DNA of 64,000 bases from Escherichia marmotae (GTDB lineage: Bacteria > Pseudomonadota > Gammaproteobacteria > Enterobacterales > Enterobacteriaceae), in NCBI RefSeq assembly GCF_002900365.1, contig NZ_CP025979.1:1674001-1738000 (forward strand), read 5' to 3'. The position numbers were made by a program, and so were the translations under genes. The notes beneath the pieces were generated by a model. It made no database searches. It had not been told where the DNA came from and saw only the letters and a list, made by a program, of their open reading frames with translations. Shown here piece after piece: positions 16,141 to 24,729 of the stretch (its first letter is position 1; every line of letters begins with the position of its first letter).

Positions 16141-16495
16141 GCGTTCTGCTCGTCAGTGGCCTGATTTTTTATCGGTGGTATTACTGGCGCTGTTATTGTG
16201 GATAAGTCTGTTTTGTGGCTGGCGCGCGCTGATGTTTTGCTGTGCCTCGGTTTTCAGTGTTGCTTTATGTGTTGCCGCTGATTGTCTGGATGCGCTGATA
16301 ATGAGCTGCCGGGTGCCTGAACATTTTGCCCGGTTCGTCTGGCCTCTGACCTGGCTGGGGAGTCTGTCCGGGCTGGGATTAGCCGTGATGGCAACGTCTC
16401 AACTGAAAACGGGTCCTGAGCATGTCATCTGGGCGCTGGCCGGATTGCTGACGTTCTGGCTCTCCTTTCGTTTTCGCGCTCGTCTGTTCGGGTAA
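16133..16495 (+). CDS. Middle-operon membrane protein (Mu gp19 position)
   Basis: A 120-residue polytopic membrane protein with four hydrophobic stretches (about residues 10-27, 28-52, 66-86 and 94-110). It begins MSERSARQW behind GGGAGAAAC. It is holin-like in topology, but Mu lysis has been reported to need no holin, so it should not be called one without test. Confidence 0.75.
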   Translation: MSERSARQWPDFLSVVLLALLLWISLFCGWRALMFCCASVFSVALCVAADCLDALIMSCRVPEHFARFVWPLTWLGSLSGLGLAVMATSQLKTGPEHVIWALAGLLTFWLSFRFRARLFG

Positions 16496-16504
16496 AGGGG
16501 CACC

Positions 16505-16624
16505 ATGTACAGAAAATTCAGTGATGAATGTTTCGGGCCGTCCACGCTGATGAGTGCGATAAAAGTGATTGCCCTTGTGGTTCTGATAACCATCAGTGCC
16601 ATGGTGTATCTTTCTGTCTGTTAA
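16505..16624 (+). CDS. Tiny single-span membrane protein (Mu gp20 position)
   Basis: A 39-residue frame, MYRKFSDECFG to MVYLSVC, behind AAGGGGCACC and starting 10 bp after the previous stop. Residues 17-37 (SAIKVIALVVLITISAMVYL) form one transmembrane helix. It is conserved in position in Mu-like phages; function unknown. Confidence 0.68.
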   Translation: MYRKFSDECFGPSTLMSAIKVIALVVLITISAMVYLSVC

Positions 16625-16636
16625 CCAGGGGAAAAT

Positions 16637-17059
16637 ATGCAGCATGATTTATTTGAACACGATCCGGCAATTCGCCAGTTAATCGGACATATTGATAACA
16701 TCCCGGCCCCGGAACTGGAATCACGCTGGCCCCGTTCGGTGGTTGATCTGATTGATGTTCTGGAAAACGAACTGAAACGCCAGAACGTCAGCAATCCCCG
16801 TGAGCTTGCCCGTAAACAGGCCGTTGCCCTGTCCTGTTTTCTGGGCGGGCGGCAGTTTTACATCCCCTGCGGCGATACGATCCTGACCGCGTTACACGAC
16901 GATTTGCTTTACTGCCAGTTCAATGGTCGTAACATGGAAGAACTGCGTCGCCAGTATCGCCTGTCCCAGCCGCAGATCTACCAGATTATTGCCCGCCAGA
17001 GAAAGCTGCATACACGACGTCATCAGCCTGATCTGTTCTCACCTGAAAGCCAGAAATAA
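16637..17059 (+). CDS. C: C, late transcription activator
   Basis: A 140-residue activator of the late promoters Plys, PI, PP and Pmom, the same length as Mu C. Like Mor it has a dimer core (FLGGRQFYIPCGDTIL) and a helix-turn-helix (RNMEELRRQYRLSQPQIYQII). A match to its TTAT-N6-ATAA site is clear before mom, and a half-matching one lies before lys. Intact. Confidence 0.96.
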   Translation: MQHDLFEHDPAIRQLIGHIDNIPAPELESRWPRSVVDLIDVLENELKRQNVSNPRELARKQAVALSCFLGGRQFYIPCGDTILTALHDDLLYCQFNGRNMEELRRQYRLSQPQIYQIIARQRKLHTRRHQPDLFSPESQK

Positions 17060-17080
17060 CCGGCATCCTGCCGGTTATTT
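17058..17080 (+). terminator. Terminator of the middle operon
   Basis: AACCGGCA at 17058-17065 pairs with TGCCGGTT at 17069-17076 around TCC, followed by ATTT. It overlaps the C stop codon. Confidence 0.75.
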
Positions 17081-17130
17081 CCTGTCACCATAATCCCGCA
17101 CCTGCCATCTGATTTTTTAGACTGCCATCA
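17080..17130 (+). promoter_or_regulatory. Probable late promoter Plys with C-binding site
   Basis: TCCT-N6-ATAA at 17080-17093 is a half-matching C site. TAGACT at 17118-17123, preceded by a T6 run, is a likely -10. The distance between them is the same as in the mom promoter further on, where the C site is perfect. This supports Plys here. Confidence 0.6.
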
Positions 17131-17150
17131 GAGCATTTTTTCAGGGAAGC

Positions 17151-17669
17151 ATGATGGCGGGGATACCAAAAAAACTGAAAGCCGCACTGCTGGCGGCAAC
17201 GATTGCCGGTGGCGGTGTGGGTGGTTATCAGGAAATGACCCGTCAGTCTCTGATCCATCTGGAAAATATCGCTTATATGCCTTACCGCGATATTGCCGGT
17301 GTGCTTACGGTCTGTGTGGGACATACCGGGCCGGATATCGAAATGCGCCGTTACAGCCATGCGGAGTGTATGGCTCTTCTCGACAGTGATTTAAAACCGG
17401 TTTATGCGGCAATCGATCGTCTTGTCAGGGTGCCGCTGACGCCATATCAGAAAACGGCGCTGGCAACGTTTATTTTCAACACCGGTGTTACCGCATTCAG
17501 TAAATCAACGCTGCTGAAAAAACTCAATGCCGGTGATTACGCCGGAGCGCGTGACCAGATGGCCCGCTGGGTGTTTGCCGCAGGCCATAAATGGAAAGGA
17601 CTGATGAACCGTCGCGAAGTGGAAATGGCTATCTGGAATATCAGGGGGGCGGATGACCTTCGCCAGTAA
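17151..17669 (+). CDS. lys: SAR endolysin Lys
   Basis: A 172-residue muramidase. The N-terminal 25 residues hold a weakly hydrophobic, Gly/Ala-rich signal-anchor-release segment (LLAATIAGGGVGG). It is exported without cleavage and freed later. The catalytic region has the T4-lysozyme-like arrangement around HLENIAYMPYRDIAGVLTVC-VGHTG, with Glu, Asp and Thr candidates. Mu gp22 has been shown to be this kind of endolysin. Two adjacent ATGs (17151, 17154) compete; the second has better spacing from AGGGA. Confidence 0.92.
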   Translation: MMAGIPKKLKAALLAATIAGGGVGGYQEMTRQSLIHLENIAYMPYRDIAGVLTVCVGHTGPDIEMRRYSHAECMALLDSDLKPVYAAIDRLVRVPLTPYQKTALATFIFNTGVTAFSKSTLLKKLNAGDYAGARDQMARWVFAAGHKWKGLMNRREVEMAIWNIRGADDLRQ

Positions 17670-18039
17670 AAGTTTACTGCTGGCAGCCGTGTTTGCCGCC
17701 GTTCTGTCCGGGGTGTTGTGGCACAGGCTGGACAGCACCCGCCACGATAACCAGACGCTGCGCCGTGAATTACAGACGGAGCAACAGGCCCGCAACACGG
17801 CTGAATGGTTGTTACACGGTCAGGAACAGACGATGCAGGTATTTTCCGCTATCCGTGCCGCAAATCGTGCCGCGCGGCTGGCAGACGAGATAGAACATCA
17901 TGATGCAAAACAAAAAATTACAACCGCCATTACCGGTGACAATTGCAGCACTCGTCCTGTGCCTGCCGTTGCTGCTGACAGGTTGCGGGAACTCGAAAAA
18001 CGCACCCGTGCCATCGGTGGTGATCCTGCCCGAAACTGA
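17653..18039 (+). CDS. Inner-membrane spanin (i-spanin, Mu gp23)
   Basis: A 128-residue type II membrane protein. Residues 5-23 are the transmembrane anchor (SLLLAAVFAAVLSGVLW), followed by a charged periplasmic coiled coil (RRELQTEQQARNTAEWLL). It overlaps lys by 17 bp and contains the start of the o-spanin gene in another frame. The spanin pair disrupts the outer membrane at the end of lysis. Confidence 0.86.
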   Translation: MTFASKSLLLAAVFAAVLSGVLWHRLDSTRHDNQTLRRELQTEQQARNTAEWLLHGQEQTMQVFSAIRAANRAARLADEIEHHDAKQKITTAITGDNCSTRPVPAVAADRLRELEKRTRAIGGDPARN

Positions 18040-18241
18040 TGCAGAACTGACGGAAGCAACGCCCGTTCCGCCCATGCCACAGCCCCTGACGTGGGGAGCA
18101 TCCCTTCTCTGGAATGCTGACCTGTTGATGGCGCTCGGGCAGTGCAACCGCGACAAGGCATCAGTCCGGGAACAGGAGACCCGAAGGAAAGAAATTTATG
18201 AACGAAGACCAGAACCGGGCGGTGGCGCTGCTGCTCGCTGA
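17900..18241 (+). CDS. Outer-membrane spanin lipoprotein (o-spanin, Mu gp23.1)
   Basis: A 113-residue lipoprotein with signal peptide and lipobox LLTGC at residues 25-29, followed by a proline-rich periplasmic part (PVPPMPQP). It begins inside the i-spanin gene in another frame and runs about 200 bp beyond it, the partially embedded arrangement typical of two-component spanins. Its 3' end overlaps the next gene. Confidence 0.86.
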   Translation: MMQNKKLQPPLPVTIAALVLCLPLLLTGCGNSKNAPVPSVVILPETDAELTEATPVPPMPQPLTWGASLLWNADLLMALGQCNRDKASVREQETRRKEIYERRPEPGGGAAAR

Positions 18242-18392
18242 ACTCTGGCAGGGGGATACCCGTGATATTCCCCGCCCGGCGGCGTATGACCCGCCTGTAT
18301 TGTGTGCCGGTTGCGGTCGTGAGCTGCGGCCTGATGTGCTGAGACAGCAGCCGATGGCGAACTACTGCCACTGGTGCCGTGGAGCAGAATAA
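18198..18392 (+). CDS. TraR/DksA-like zinc-finger protein (Mu gp24)
   Basis: A 64-residue protein whose C-terminal half CAGCGRELRPDVLRQQPMAN and CHWC make a C4 zinc finger of the DksA/TraR type. Small TraR-like proteins bind the RNA polymerase secondary channel and mimic ppGpp plus DksA; that role is inferred here. It ends one base into the start of the next gene. Confidence 0.8.
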   Translation: MNEDQNRAVALLLAELWQGDTRDIPRPAAYDPPVLCAGCGRELRPDVLRQQPMANYCHWCRGAE

Positions 18393-18691
18393 TGGATTTG
18401 ATTTCAGTTTTAGCGTTATGGCCTTACCTGTTGCCTGTTGTGGCCGGTGGGGCCGTCTGGGCAATGCGTCGTAGTTTTGCCAGCACTGAGCGTGTGGAGC
18501 GTCTTGAAAACCGGATGACCGAAATGGAAACCCGCTACGCCAGCATCCCTGGCACAGAAGATGTACACGAAATGCGCCTGCGAATTGCAGAGCTGTCCGG
18601 CGATATCCGGGTGCTGTCCCAGCGGGTGCAGTCATTTTCCCATCAACTGGAGCTGCTGCTTGAAAACGCAGTAAACCGGAGTAATTCATGA
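18392..18691 (+). CDS. Releasin-like membrane-tethered protein (Mu gp25, DUF2730)
   Basis: A 99-residue protein with an N-terminal transmembrane helix (residues 4-25, ISVLALWPYLLPVVAGGAVW) and a cytoplasmic coiled coil. Mu gp25 has been described as the releasin that frees the SAR endolysin from the membrane in place of a holin. I chose MDLISVLALW as the start because it overlaps the gp24 stop as TAATG; a frame from 18374 lacks a ribosome site. Confidence 0.82.
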   Translation: MDLISVLALWPYLLPVVAGGAVWAMRRSFASTERVERLENRMTEMETRYASIPGTEDVHEMRLRIAELSGDIRVLSQRVQSFSHQLELLLENAVNRSNS

Positions 18692-18978
18692 TTAACGATA
18701 TTCTGACCGAAGACCGTCGTCTGGTCATCCTGCGTTCCCTGATGGACTGCAATAACGAAGCAAACGAATCCATCCTTCAGGACTGTCTGGATGCATACGG
18801 ACACAACGTTTCCCGCGATGTGGTTCGCGGCCAGATTGACTGGCTGGCAGAGCAGCAACTGGTCACCGTGGAAAACCTGCGCGGCTTTTATGTCGTAACG
18901 CTGACCTCCCGAGGTCAGGATGTGGCAGAAGGTCGTGCCCGCGTTGCCGGTGTCAAGCGTCCTCGTCCCCGTGCATGA
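18688..18978 (+). CDS. Winged-helix head-region protein (Mu gp26)
   Basis: A 96-residue protein with a likely winged helix (residues 8-75, including VSRDVVRGQIDWLAEQQLV) and a basic Arg/Pro tail. It overlaps gp25 by 4 bp and lies directly before the terminase genes, so a part in packaging or head assembly is plausible. Confidence 0.78.
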   Translation: MINDILTEDRRLVILRSLMDCNNEANESILQDCLDAYGHNVSRDVVRGQIDWLAEQQLVTVENLRGFYVVTLTSRGQDVAEGRARVAGVKRPRPRA

Positions 18979-18989
18979 CAGGAGGCGTG

Positions 18990-19565
18990 ATGGACAGGAA
19001 AACACGGGGCCGGGCTTCAAAAGTGGATTTACTGCCGGAAAACGTACGTAAAACGCTGCATGAAATGCTGCGTGATAAAGCGATCCCACAGGCCCGCATT
19101 CTGGAAGAAATTAACGCACTGATTGAAGACGCTGGCCTGCCGGATGAGATGAAACTCTCCCGTTCCGGTCTGAACCGTTACGCGACGAACGTCGAGCAGG
19201 TAGGCCATAACCTGCGACAGATGCGTGAAATGACGTCAGCACTGACCGCAGAACTTGGCGACAAGCCAATGGGAGAAACCACAAAGCTGATTCTGGAAAT
19301 GGCCCGCAGCCAGCTTTTTAAGGCCATGATGCGGCAAATCGAAAACCCGGAATCTGACGTGGATATTGACCTGCTGAAAAATGCCATGCTGGCGGCACAG
19401 CGTCTGGAATCCACGGCAATGTCCAGCCACCGGCGCGAGAAAGAAATCCGCCAGGCATTCGCAGAAGAAGCGGCAAACGCCGTGAGTGAAGAACTGCGCG
19501 GGCAGGATGGCATCAGCGAAGAGCTGGAGCAGCGTATCCGTGATGTACTGCTGGGTAAGGCATGA
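18990..19565 (+). CDS. Terminase small subunit (Mu gp27, DUF3486)
   Basis: A 191-residue helical protein starting MDRKTRGRASKVDLL behind AGGAGGCG. DUF3486 proteins of Mu-like phages act as the small terminase that recognises the packaging signal near the left end. The N-terminus has a helix-turn-helix-like region (KAIPQARILEEINALI). The large subunit follows 7 bp later. Confidence 0.85.
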   Translation: MDRKTRGRASKVDLLPENVRKTLHEMLRDKAIPQARILEEINALIEDAGLPDEMKLSRSGLNRYATNVEQVGHNLRQMREMTSALTAELGDKPMGETTKLILEMARSQLFKAMMRQIENPESDVDIDLLKNAMLAAQRLESTAMSSHRREKEIRQAFAEEAANAVSEELRGQDGISEELEQRIRDVLLGKA

Positions 19566-19572
19566 GAGGGTT

Positions 19573-21228
19573 ATGAACACCAGAGAAAACAACCTTAAAG
19601 CCCTTCATGCCCCCCGAAAAATCAACCTGCGTGAGGAAGCCGGACTGCTCGGCGTGAATATCGTGACCGATATCGGGGAAGCACAGCCCCGCAATGAACC
19701 GGTTTTTCTGGGCTATCAGCGGCGCTGGTTTGAGGATGAAAGCCAGATTTGCATCGCTGAAAAATCCCGTCGTACCGGTCTGACATGGGCTGAAGCGGGC
19801 CGCAATGTCATGACGGCCGCAAAGCCGAAGCGTCGCGGTGGTCGCAACGTCTTTTATGTGGGTTCCCGTCAGGAAATGGCGCTGGAATACATCGCCGCCT
19901 GTGCCCTGTTTGCCCGCGCCTTTAACCAACTGGCAAAGGCTGACGTCTGGGAGCAGACCTTCTGGGACAGCGACAAAAAAGAAGAAATCCTCACTTATAT
20001 GATCCGTTTCCCTAACAGCGGATTTAAGGTGCAGGCGCTGTCAAGCCGTCCGTCTAACCTGCGTGGTTTGCAGGGGGACGTGGTGATTGATGAGGCGGCA
20101 TTTCATGAAGCCCTGGACGAACTCCTGAAAGCGGCCTTTGCTCTCACCATGTGGGGTGCCCGCGTGCGGATCATATCGACACATAACGGCGTCGATAACC
20201 TGTTTAACCAGTACATTCAGGATGCGCGCGAGGGGCGCAAGGATTACAGCGTTCACCGCATCACGCTGGATGATGCCATCGCTGACGGGTTATACCGACG
20301 TATCTGTTACGTCACGAATCAGCCGTGGTCGCCGGAAGCGGAAAAAGCCTGGCGTGATGGCCTGTACCGGAATGCGCCGAATAAAGAGAGTGCCGACGAG
20401 GAATACGGCTGCATTCCTAAAAAATCCGGGGGCGCTTATCTGTCACGCGTGCTGATTGAAGCCGCCATGACGCCAGCGCGGGATATCCCGATTCTGCGTT
20501 TTGAAGCCCCGGACGATTTTGAATCGCTGACACCACAAATGCGCCACGGCATCGTTCAGGACTGGTGTGAACAGGAGCTGCTCCCGTTGCTCGATGCGCT
20601 GTCGCCGCTCAATAAACACGTACTGGGCGAAGACTTTGCACGCCGTGGCGACCTGACGGTGTTTGTGCCACTTGCCATCACGCCTGACTTACGCAAACGC
20701 GAATGTTTCCGCGTGGAGCTGCGTAATGTGACCTATGACCAGCAGCGACAAATCCTTTTATTCATTCTGTCCCGTTTGCCCCGTTTTACCGGCGCTGCAT
20801 TTGATGCCACCGGTAACGGCGGTTATCTGGCAGAAGCCGCCCGTCTGATTTATGGCCCGGAGATGATCGACTGTGTGAATCTGACCGCATCCTGGTATCA
20901 GGAGTGGATGCCAAAACTGAAAGGCGAGTTTGAAGCGCAGAACATCACGATTGCCCGGCACCAGACCACACTTGATGACCTGCTCCACATCAAGGTGGAC
21001 AAAGGTATTCCGCAGATTGATAAGGGGCGCACAAAAGATGAAGGCGGTAAAGGCCGACGACATGGCGACTTTGCCGTGGCGCTCTGTATGGCTGTCAGGG
21101 CGTCTTATATGAATGGTTTTGTTATCGACGAGGACAGCATACAGGCGCTGCCACCACGCCACCGTGGTGATGATGTTGATAACGATGATTTTGATGATTA
21201 TCACCAGTTTGAACGAGGGGGCTGGTAA
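19573..21228 (+). CDS. Terminase large subunit (Mu gp28)
   Basis: A 551-residue packaging motor, the same length as Mu gp28, with an N-terminal ATPase and a C-terminal RNase-H-like nuclease that makes the headful cut. Walker-A-like EKSRRTGLTWA lies near residue 62, Walker B VVIDEAAFHEA near 175, and nuclease acidic residues in GEDFARRGD and FDATGNGG. The ATG at 19573 follows GAGAGGG. Its stop overlaps the portal start as TAATG. Confidence 0.94.
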   Translation: MNTRENNLKALHAPRKINLREEAGLLGVNIVTDIGEAQPRNEPVFLGYQRRWFEDESQICIAEKSRRTGLTWAEAGRNVMTAAKPKRRGGRNVFYVGSRQEMALEYIAACALFARAFNQLAKADVWEQTFWDSDKKEEILTYMIRFPNSGFKVQALSSRPSNLRGLQGDVVIDEAAFHEALDELLKAAFALTMWGARVRIISTHNGVDNLFNQYIQDAREGRKDYSVHRITLDDAIADGLYRRICYVTNQPWSPEAEKAWRDGLYRNAPNKESADEEYGCIPKKSGGAYLSRVLIEAAMTPARDIPILRFEAPDDFESLTPQMRHGIVQDWCEQELLPLLDALSPLNKHVLGEDFARRGDLTVFVPLAITPDLRKRECFRVELRNVTYDQQRQILLFILSRLPRFTGAAFDATGNGGYLAEAARLIYGPEMIDCVNLTASWYQEWMPKLKGEFEAQNITIARHQTTLDDLLHIKVDKGIPQIDKGRTKDEGGKGRRHGDFAVALCMAVRASYMNGFVIDEDSIQALPPRHRGDDVDNDDFDDYHQFERGGW

Positions 21229-22766
21229 TGGGCCGTATTCTGGATATTTCCGGGCAGCCGTTTGATTTTGACGATGAAATGCAGACCCGCAGCGATGAGC
21301 TGGCAATGGTCATGAAGCGCACGCAGGAGCATCCTTCCAGTGGTGTGACGCCGAACCGGGCCGCGCAGATGCTGCGTGATGCCGAACGCGGTGATCTGAC
21401 AGCACAGGCTGACCTGGCCTTTGATATGGAAGAAAAGGACACCCACCTTTTTTCCGAACTGAGCAAACGCCGCCTTGCCATTCAGGCGCTGGAATGGCGC
21501 ATCGCTCCGGCACGTGATGCCAGCGCACAGGAGAAAAAAGACGCTGACATGCTGAATGAATATCTGCATGATGCGGCGTGGTTTGAAGATGCCCTGTTTG
21601 ATGCCGGTGATGCCATTCTCAAGGGTTATTCCATGCAGGAGATTGAATGGGGCTGGCTGGGAAAAATGCGCGTGCCGGTGGCGCTGCATCATCGCGATCC
21701 GGCGCTGTTCTGCGCGAACCCCGATAATCTGAACGAATTACGTCTGCGTGATACGTCTTATCACGGGCTGGAGCTGCAACCGTTCGGCTGGTTTATGCAC
21801 CGGGCCAAATCCCGCACCGGGTACGTTGGCACCAATGGCCTTGTGCGCACGCTTATCTGGCCTTTTATTTTTAAAAACTATTCCGTGCGTGATTTTGCGG
21901 AGTTCCTGGAAATTTACGGACTCCCCATGCGCGTCGGTAAATATCCGACCGGCTCCACAAACCGCGAGAAAGCCACGCTGATGCAGGCCGTGATGGATAT
22001 CGGGCGACGTGCCGGTGGCATTATTCCGATGGGGATGACGCTGGATTTTCAGAGCGCCGCAGATGGTCAGTCAGACCCCTTTATGGCGATGATTGGCTGG
22101 GCAGAAAAAGCGATTTCAAAAGCCATTCTGGGCGGCACCCTGACCACAGAGGCCGGCGATAAAGGTGCACGGTCGCTGGGTGAAGTGCATGATGAGGTTC
22201 GCCGGGAAATCCGTAACGCGGATGTGGGCCAGCTTGCCCGCAGTATTAACCGTGACCTGATTTATCCCCTGCTGGCACTGAACAGTGACAGCACCATTGA
22301 TATTAACCGCCTGCCGGGCATTGTATTTGATACCAGTGAAGCGGGTGATATTACGGCACTGTCTGACGCCATTCCGAAACTGGCGGCGGGAATGCGTATT
22401 CCGGTCTCCTGGATACAGGAAAAACTCCATATTCCGCAGCCGGTCGGTGATGAAGCCGTGTTTACTGCTCAACCGGTCGTCATGGATAACGGTCCGCAGA
22501 AAGAGGCTGCATTATCCGCTGAAGATATCCCGCAGGAGGATGATATCGACCGGATGGGCGTCTCACCGGAAGACTGGCAGCGTTCGGTTGATCCCCTGCT
22601 GAAACCCGTCATTTTTTCTGTGCTGAAAGATGGCCCGGAAGCCGCCATGAACAAAGCCGCTTCATTATATCCGCAGATGGATGATGCAGAACTTATCGAC
22701 ATGCTGACCCGTGCCATTTTTGTTGCCGATATATGGGGGCGTCTGGATGCCGCAGCAGACCATTGA
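21228..22766 (+). CDS. Portal protein (Mu gp29, DUF935)
   Basis: A 512-residue portal protein that forms the dodecameric ring at the head vertex. The DUF935 core runs from about residue 60 to 400, including FKNYSVRDFAEFLEIYGLPM. It overlaps the terminase stop by one base and the next gene starts inside its 3' end. No defect is visible. Confidence 0.93.
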   Translation: MGRILDISGQPFDFDDEMQTRSDELAMVMKRTQEHPSSGVTPNRAAQMLRDAERGDLTAQADLAFDMEEKDTHLFSELSKRRLAIQALEWRIAPARDASAQEKKDADMLNEYLHDAAWFEDALFDAGDAILKGYSMQEIEWGWLGKMRVPVALHHRDPALFCANPDNLNELRLRDTSYHGLELQPFGWFMHRAKSRTGYVGTNGLVRTLIWPFIFKNYSVRDFAEFLEIYGLPMRVGKYPTGSTNREKATLMQAVMDIGRRAGGIIPMGMTLDFQSAADGQSDPFMAMIGWAEKAISKAILGGTLTTEAGDKGARSLGEVHDEVRREIRNADVGQLARSINRDLIYPLLALNSDSTIDINRLPGIVFDTSEAGDITALSDAIPKLAAGMRIPVSWIQEKLHIPQPVGDEAVFTAQPVVMDNGPQKEAALSAEDIPQEDDIDRMGVSPEDWQRSVDPLLKPVIFSVLKDGPEAAMNKAASLYPQMDDAELIDMLTRAIFVADIWGRLDAAADH

Positions 22767-24066
22767 TCTGGCGTATGCCGCACGCCTCCCGCCAAAGGAG
22801 GCTGTCGCGTATTTCCGCGCCAAAGGCTACAACATCACCTGGAACTGGTACGAACAACTGGCAGACGCGCACGCCCGCGCCTTTACCGTTGCCAAAGCCA
22901 CCCGGATGGATGTACTGACCACAATCCGTGAGGAAGTGGAGCGGGCTGTCAGTGAAGGCATCACCCGTGAGGAATTTACCCGCACACTGGCCCCCCGGCT
23001 GCAAAAACTCGGATGGTGGGGAAAACAAATCATCGTGGATGCAGAGGGAAACGCGAAGGAAATCGAACTGGGCAGTCCGCGTCGTCTGGCAACCATTTAT
23101 GACGTCAACACCCGTACAGCATATGCGGCGGGACGTTATGCGCAGATGATGAACACGGCGGACCTGTATCCGTTCTGGCAGTACGTTGTTGTCGAAGATG
23201 GCAGAACGCGCCCGGAACACCTCTTGCTGCGCAATATGGTTTTCCGGTGTGACGATATTTTCTGGCAGACGCATTACCCGCCGAACGGCTGGCGCTGCCG
23301 CTGTCGCGTCCGGGCGCTGTCTGCGGCCCGCATGAAAGAGCTGGGGTTACAGGTCAGTTATGGTGCGTCATTCATGAATACCCGCGAAGTGGATGCCGGT
23401 ACGGATGAAAGCACCGGCGAGATTTTCCGCACATCGTCAACCACGTTTGACAACGGTCGGGTAAAAATGACGCCGGATGTGGGCTGGTCATATAACCCCG
23501 GTTCGGCGGCATTTGGTACGGATCAGGCACTGATTCGAAAACTGGTGGAAGTTCGTGACACGCAGCTGCGTGAACAGGTTGTTCAGACGCTGAATAACAG
23601 CCGGGAGCGTCAGCTTGCTTTTTCCCTCTGGCTTAAACGCCTGGCAGGATCACGTCAGACCGGTCATGAAATCCGGGCGCTGGGGTTTATGACGGGATCC
23701 GTGGCTGAAGCCGTATATCAGCGCACCGGGAATATGCCAGCCCGTCTGCTTGTAATGAACGGGAAAAGTCTGGCGACCACTGCTGATGCCGCCCTGAAAC
23801 CGGAGGATTTACAGCGTCTGCCGTCGCTGATGGCAAAACCACAGGCGGTATTGTGGGACAGGGAGAACCACCAGTTACTGTATGTTGTGGCAACCCGTGA
23901 CGGCACGGCCCGGATTGTGGTCAGAACATCACAGACAGTCGGCAGGCAGAATGACCGGGCGGATGTGCTGGTCAGTGTCAGCCGCGTATCTGCACAGTCG
24001 CTTGAAGCCGCGATTGCTGACGGGATGATTGACATACTGGAGGGGCATGTGGAGGTGAATAAGTGA
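22747..24066 (+). CDS. F: Head morphogenesis protein F (Mu gp30)
   Basis: A 439-residue minor head protein. The N-terminal half belongs to the SPP1 gp7/Mu F family, with the typical WQYVVVEDGRTRPEHLLL and HYPPNGWRCRCRVR. The C-terminal half carries a predicted nuclease-like or barnase-like fold in related phages. The start at MPQQTIDLAY overlaps the portal 3' end by 20 bp. Confidence 0.9.
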   Translation: MPQQTIDLAYAARLPPKEAVAYFRAKGYNITWNWYEQLADAHARAFTVAKATRMDVLTTIREEVERAVSEGITREEFTRTLAPRLQKLGWWGKQIIVDAEGNAKEIELGSPRRLATIYDVNTRTAYAAGRYAQMMNTADLYPFWQYVVVEDGRTRPEHLLLRNMVFRCDDIFWQTHYPPNGWRCRCRVRALSAARMKELGLQVSYGASFMNTREVDAGTDESTGEIFRTSSTTFDNGRVKMTPDVGWSYNPGSAAFGTDQALIRKLVEVRDTQLREQVVQTLNNSRERQLAFSLWLKRLAGSRQTGHEIRALGFMTGSVAEAVYQRTGNMPARLLVMNGKSLATTADAALKPEDLQRLPSLMAKPQAVLWDRENHQLLYVVATRDGTARIVVRTSQTVGRQNDRADVLVSVSRVSAQSLEAAIADGMIDILEGHVEVNK

Positions 24067-24533
24067 GTCTTGATATGAACGTTGCCGTGGATGTGCGACG
24101 TATTCAGCTTGCGCTGGATGAACTGGGAACCGTCACACGTGACCGCGTCATTCCCCGTGTGATGGCTGCGGCGCTGCTGTCATCCACGGAACAGGCATTT
24201 GAACGGCAGGCAGACCCGGATACAGGGAAAGGCTGGGAAGCGTGGAGCGATTCGTGGCTGGCATGGCGTCAGGATCATGGTTTTGTTCCGGGCAGTATCC
24301 TTACCCTGCATGGCGATCTGGCACGCAGCATTACCACCGATTATGGACAGGATTATGCCCTGATTGGTTCGCCAAAAATTTATGCTGCCATTCATCAGTG
24401 GGGCGGTACACCCGATATGGCACCCCGCCCGGCAGGCGTTCCTGCGCGTCCTTATATGGGGCTGGATAAGACCGGGGAACAGGAAATTTTTGATGCCATC
24501 AGAAAACGCGTCAGCGCCGCTCTGAGGCAATAA
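24063..24533 (+). CDS. G: Virion morphogenesis protein G (Mu gp31)
   Basis: A 156-residue tail-completion/virion morphogenesis protein. It starts with GTG at 24063, overlapping the F stop as GTGA. The region SDSWLAWRQDHGFVPGSILT and the C-terminal RPAGVPARPYMGLD are conserved in this family. It is the last gene of this block before a roughly 200-bp gap. Confidence 0.88.
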   Translation: MSLDMNVAVDVRRIQLALDELGTVTRDRVIPRVMAAALLSSTEQAFERQADPDTGKGWEAWSDSWLAWRQDHGFVPGSILTLHGDLARSITTDYGQDYALIGSPKIYAAIHQWGGTPDMAPRPAGVPARPYMGLDKTGEQEIFDAIRKRVSAALRQ

Positions 24534-24650
24534 ACGGAATCAGACATGAAATCAGCCGCACAGATTTTTTAAAACGCGCCACGGGATTTTTAAACCGGTA
24601 TTTAACGGTGTATGAATCCCGTTTTATCTTCCTTCCACTTTCTTTCTCCA
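24534..24650. other. Probable strong gyrase site at the phage centre
   Basis: No gene lies between G and I. In Mu this gap, about 18 kb from the left end, contains the strong gyrase site that helps bring the two phage ends together for replication. Here the gap begins 17.9 kb from the left end. The cleavage core itself cannot be defined by eye. Confidence 0.6.
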
Positions 24651-24729
24651 GTACTCAAATAGCATAACCCCAGATTTTCCCGCACCTCCCGCAAACTGAC
24701 TGCTCACAAACCATGATGAGCAGCAGGAC
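24651..24729 (+). promoter_or_regulatory. Possible late promoter PI
   Basis: A C-activated promoter PI is expected before gene I. ATAA at 24664-24667 could be the right half of a C site, and CAAACT at 24692-24697 lies at the -10 distance seen at Pmom. The left half-site is poor, so this is tentative. The I ribosome site AGCAGGAC follows. Confidence 0.4.

Noticed and set aside
16133..16495. Holin call for the four-helix membrane protein
   Set aside because: Mu lysis has been reported to need no holin, so topology alone does not justify the name.
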